DNA of 6,796 nucleotides from Pseudomonadota bacterium (GTDB taxonomy: Bacteria > Pseudomonadota > Gammaproteobacteria > Xanthomonadales > Rhodanobacteraceae), in NCBI GenBank assembly GCA_021798675.1, contig JAJZGE010000094.1, positions 1 through 6,796 of the forward strand, written 5' to 3'. Below the pieces are notes generated by a model, which ran no database searches, was not told the DNA's origin, and saw nothing but the letters and a program-made list of their open reading frames with translations. Shown here in pieces: positions 4,536 to 6,796 of the stretch (position 1 is the stretch's first letter; every line of letters starts with the position of its first letter). Made by a program: the position numbers and the translations under genes.

Positions 4536-5884
4536 GTGCGATGCAGTCCCGTGGTTACCAATCCGGCTTCGGCAACGAGTTCGCCAGCGAGGCGATCGCC
4601 GGGGTGCTGCCACAGGGCCAGAACTCGCCGCAGCGGGTGGCGCATGGGCTGTATGCGGAGCAGCTCAGCGGCACCGCGTTCACCGCGCCGCGGCAGGCCA
4701 ACCGGCGCAGCTGGCTGTACCGGATCCGGCCGGCGGCGGTGCATCAGCCGTTCCAGCCGCTGGCGCATGCCGCGTTCCACAACCGCTTCGACGAGGCGCC
4801 GGCCACGCCGAACCAGCTGCGCTGGGATCCGCTGCCGCTGCCGACGGTGCCGACCGATTTCGTCGACAGCCTGGTCACGCTGGCCGGCAACGGCGGGCCG
4901 GCCGAGCAGGCGGGTATCGGTATCCACGTCTATGCGGCCAATCGCTCGATGCAGGGGCGCTTCTTCTACGACGCCGACGGCGAGCTGCTGATCGTGCCGC
5001 AGCTTGGCAGCCTGCGGCTGGTCACCGAGCTGGGCGTGCTGGAGGTCGAGCCGCAGGAGATCGCGGTGATCCCGCGCGGCGTGCGCTTTCGCGTCGAGGT
5101 GATGGATGAGGCGGCGGCCGCTCCCGCAGGCTCCGCCTCGGCCATGCGCGAGTGTGCCGTTCGCGGCTACGTCTGCGAGAACTTCGGCGCGCTGCTGCGC
5201 CTGCCGGAGCTGGGCCCGATCGGTTCCAACGGGCTGGCCAACGCGCGCGATTTCCTCACCCCGCACGCGGCCTACGAGGATGTGGAAGGCGAGTTCGAAC
5301 TGATCGCCAAGTTCCAGGGCGCGTTGTGGTCGGCGAAGCTCGGCCACTCGCCGCTGGACGTGGTGGCGTGGCACGGCAACTACGCGCCGTACAAGTACGA
5401 CCTGCGCCGCTTCAACACGATCGGCTCGATCAGCTACGACCATCCCGATCCGTCGATCTTCACCGTGCTGACCTCGCCCAGCGACACGGCCGGTACCGCC
5501 AACCTCGACTTCGCGATCTTTCCGCCGCGCTGGCTGGTGGCACAGCACACGTTCCGGCCACCGTGGTTCCATCGCAATGTGGCCAGCGAGTTCATGGGCC
5601 TGATCACCGGCGTGTACGACGCCAAGGCCGAGGGCTTCGTGCCCGGCGGCGCCTCGCTGCACAACTGCATGAGCGGGCATGGGCCGGATGCGGTGACGTT
5701 CGAAAAGGCGTCGGCGGCCGATCTGTCGAAGCCCGACGTGATCGTCGACACCATGGCCTTCATGTTCGAGACGCGCAAGGTGATCCGTCCCACGCGGCAG
5801 GCGCTGGCGTCGCCGCAGCTGCAGCACAACTATCATGCGTGCTGGCAGGGGATCGGCAAGCATTTCGATCCATCGGCGGCGTAG
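4532..5884 (+). CDS. hmgA: Homogentisate 1,2-dioxygenase
   Basis: This cytoplasmic Fe(II) ring-cleaving enzyme converts homogentisate to maleylacetoacetate. The 450-residue product opens with the family hallmark [13 protein letters not shown] (9-21). It contains [31 protein letters not shown] and [16 protein letters not shown]. By comparison with the human enzyme (H335, E341, H371; base H292), the iron ligands are H347, E353 and H383 and the general base is H281 in [12 protein letters not shown]. The start at 4532 overlaps the stop of the DUF559 gene (ATGA). A weak GAAGG lies at 4518-4522, so translation may rely partly on coupling. ATG at 4541 is an alternative start. It is slightly long: between FRVEV and RGYVCENFG there are about 15 more residues (roughly 192-207, Ala/Ser-rich) than the form I know from Pseudomonas. 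The next gene follows after 27 bp, fitting an operon. Confidence 0.97.
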   Translation: MSAMQSRGYQSGFGNEFASEAIAGVLPQGQNSPQRVAHGLYAEQLSGTAFTAPRQANRRSWLYRIRPAAVHQPFQPLAHAAFHNRFDEAPATPNQLRWDPLPLPTVPTDFVDSLVTLAGNGGPAEQAGIGIHVYAANRSMQGRFFYDADGELLIVPQLGSLRLVTELGVLEVEPQEIAVIPRGVRFRVEVMDEAAAAPAGSASAMRECAVRGYVCENFGALLRLPELGPIGSNGLANARDFLTPHAAYEDVEGEFELIAKFQGALWSAKLGHSPLDVVAWHGNYAPYKYDLRRFNTIGSISYDHPDPSIFTVLTSPSDTAGTANLDFAIFPPRWLVAQHTFRPPWFHRNVASEFMGLITGVYDAKAEGFVPGGASLHNCMSGHGPDAVTFEKASAADLSKPDVIVDTMAFMFETRKVIRPTRQALASPQLQHNYHACWQGIGKHFDPSAA

Positions 5885-5911
5885 GCCGTCACACCGTTTC
5901 CGGAGCAATGC

Positions 5912-6796
5912 ATGAAGCTGGGTAGTCTCAAGGAGGGCGGCCGCGACGGCACGCTGATCGTGGTCAGCCGCGATCTCACGTGCGCGGTCCGCGCCGGCGG
6001 GATCGCGTCGACGCTGCAGGCGGCGCTGGACGACTGGTCGAACAGCGCGCCGCGGCTCAACGCGCTGTATGTCGATCTCAACGAAGGCGGCGCCAGCGGT
6101 GCGTTTGCGCTGGAGATGACCGCGCTGGCCGCGCCGCTGCCGCGCGCCTACGAATTCGTCGACGGCAGCGCCTACCTGCCGCACGTCGAGCGCGTGCGCC
6201 GGGCGCGCGGCGCCGAGGTGCCGGCCAGCTTCTACACCGATCCGCTGATGTACCAGGCCACCAGCGCCGGCTTCCTCGGCCCGCGCGATCCGGTGCTGGT
6301 GCCGAGCGAGGCGTACGGCATCGACCTGGAGGCCGAGGTGGTGGTGGTCACCGACGACGTGCCGATGGGCGTGACCCCGGCGCAGGCGGGCGAGCACATC
6401 CAGCTGATCGGTCTGGTCAACGACGTCAGCCTGCGCGCGCTGATTCCGGGCGAGCTGGCCAAGGGCTTCGGCTTCCTGCAGTCCAAGCCGCGCTCGGCGC
6501 TGTCGCCGGTGCTGGTGACGCCGGACGAACTCGGCGACGCGTGGCAGGGCGACAAGCTGCACCTGCCGATGCGTACCTGGTTGAACGGCGCGTGGTTCGG
6601 CGCGGCCGAGTGCGGTGTCGACATGCAGTTCAGCTTCGCCGAACTGGTGGCGCATGTGGCGAAGACGCGCCCGCTGACCGCCGGCACCCTGGTCGGCTCC
6701 GGCACCATCGCCAACCAGGACACCGGCAAGGGCGCCTCCTGCCTGGCCGAGCAGCGCACGGTGGAAACGCTGCGCGATGGCCAGCCGAGCACGCCG
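5912..6796 (+). CDS. fahA: Fumarylacetoacetate hydrolase family protein, 3'-truncated by window edge
   Basis: This enzyme is expected to cleave fumarylacetoacetate to fumarate and acetoacetate, the last step of the pathway begun by hppD and hmgA. The first 295 residues are present and the frame is open to the right edge; the family is usually about 330 residues in this short bacterial form. ATG 5912 has GGAG at 5902-5905 six bases upstream. The N-terminal domain (1-~100) is followed by the catalytic fold. Likely metal ligands are D110 (FYTDPLMYQ), E140 and E142 (IDLEAEVVVV) and D171 (LIGLVNDVSLR), with K192 in FLQSKPRSALSP. G262-I266 lie in the VGSGTIANQD motif. The His next to the first metal ligand in human FAH (H133) has no counterpart here, as is usual for this bacterial subfamily. 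Family members also act on other 2-oxo substrates, so the assignment as fumarylacetoacetase rests on operon context. Confidence 0.88.
   Translation, partial: MKLGSLKEGGRDGTLIVVSRDLTCAVRAGGIASTLQAALDDWSNSAPRLNALYVDLNEGGASGAFALEMTALAAPLPRAYEFVDGSAYLPHVERVRRARGAEVPASFYTDPLMYQATSAGFLGPRDPVLVPSEAYGIDLEAEVVVVTDDVPMGVTPAQAGEHIQLIGLVNDVSLRALIPGELAKGFGFLQSKPRSALSPVLVTPDELGDAWQGDKLHLPMRTWLNGAWFGAAECGVDMQFSFAELVAHVAKTRPLTAGTLVGSGTIANQDTGKGASCLAEQRTVETLRDGQPSTP

Noticed and set aside
4406..6655. A 749-codon open frame on the minus strand, antisense to the DUF559 3' end, hmgA and fahA
   Set aside because: The predicted protein is Arg/His/Gln/Val-rich without family motifs, and the plus-strand genes here are certain. 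It is the usual shadow frame of high-GC coding sequence.

Overview
The window is GC-rich, roughly two thirds G+C by eye, and densely coding. Gene content and protein style (a POT peptide transporter, a membrane protein with a decayed GGDEF domain, and a MarR-hppD-hmgA-fahA tyrosine catabolic block) suggest a gammaproteobacterium of the Xanthomonadales/Lysobacterales, perhaps a Rhodanobacter/Dyella-type genus. This placement is inferred from recognised protein features, not from a database search.

Left part (1-2223, plus strand): the C-terminal third of a proton-dependent oligopeptide transporter runs in from the left edge. After a 195-bp gap there is a two-gene unit: a 376-residue, roughly six-helix membrane protein ending in a degenerate, probably inactive GGDEF domain, then a 123-residue four-helix membrane protein of unknown function. 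Convergent to these, on the minus strand, is a MarR-family regulator (2252-2779).

Control region (2760-2980): a sigma70-type promoter (TTGCAA, 17 bp, TATAAA) reads right toward hppD. A MarR-like palindrome, GTTTCATATGTAAC, fills its spacer and overlaps the regulator's start. One protein could therefore control itself and the catabolic operon. Between promoter and hppD lie three tandem copies of a 32-bp unit. Each copy carries a Shine-Dalgarno-like sequence, an ATG and an 11-codon mini-ORF whose TGA overlaps the next ATG as ATGA. The third mini-ORF overlaps the hppD start in the same way. I regard this as the most unusual structure in the window.

Right part (2977-6796, plus strand): hppD (4-hydroxyphenylpyruvate dioxygenase), a DUF559/Vsr-like nuclease gene, hmgA (homogentisate 1,2-dioxygenase) and a fumarylacetoacetase-family gene cut by the right edge. 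Together the three enzymes take 4-hydroxyphenylpyruvate through homogentisate and maleylacetoacetate/fumarylacetoacetate to fumarate and acetoacetate. A maleylacetoacetate isomerase is not seen and may lie beyond the edge. The nuclease gene does not belong to the pathway. It sits in a ~439-bp segment bounded by 42-bp inverted repeats (39/42 matching), each with an internal hairpin, and its base composition is visibly lower in GC than its neighbours. The left arm supplies its ribosome binding site, the right arm encodes its C-terminal tail, and its stop overlaps the hmgA start. The element thus appears to have been inserted into the operon without breaking co-expression.
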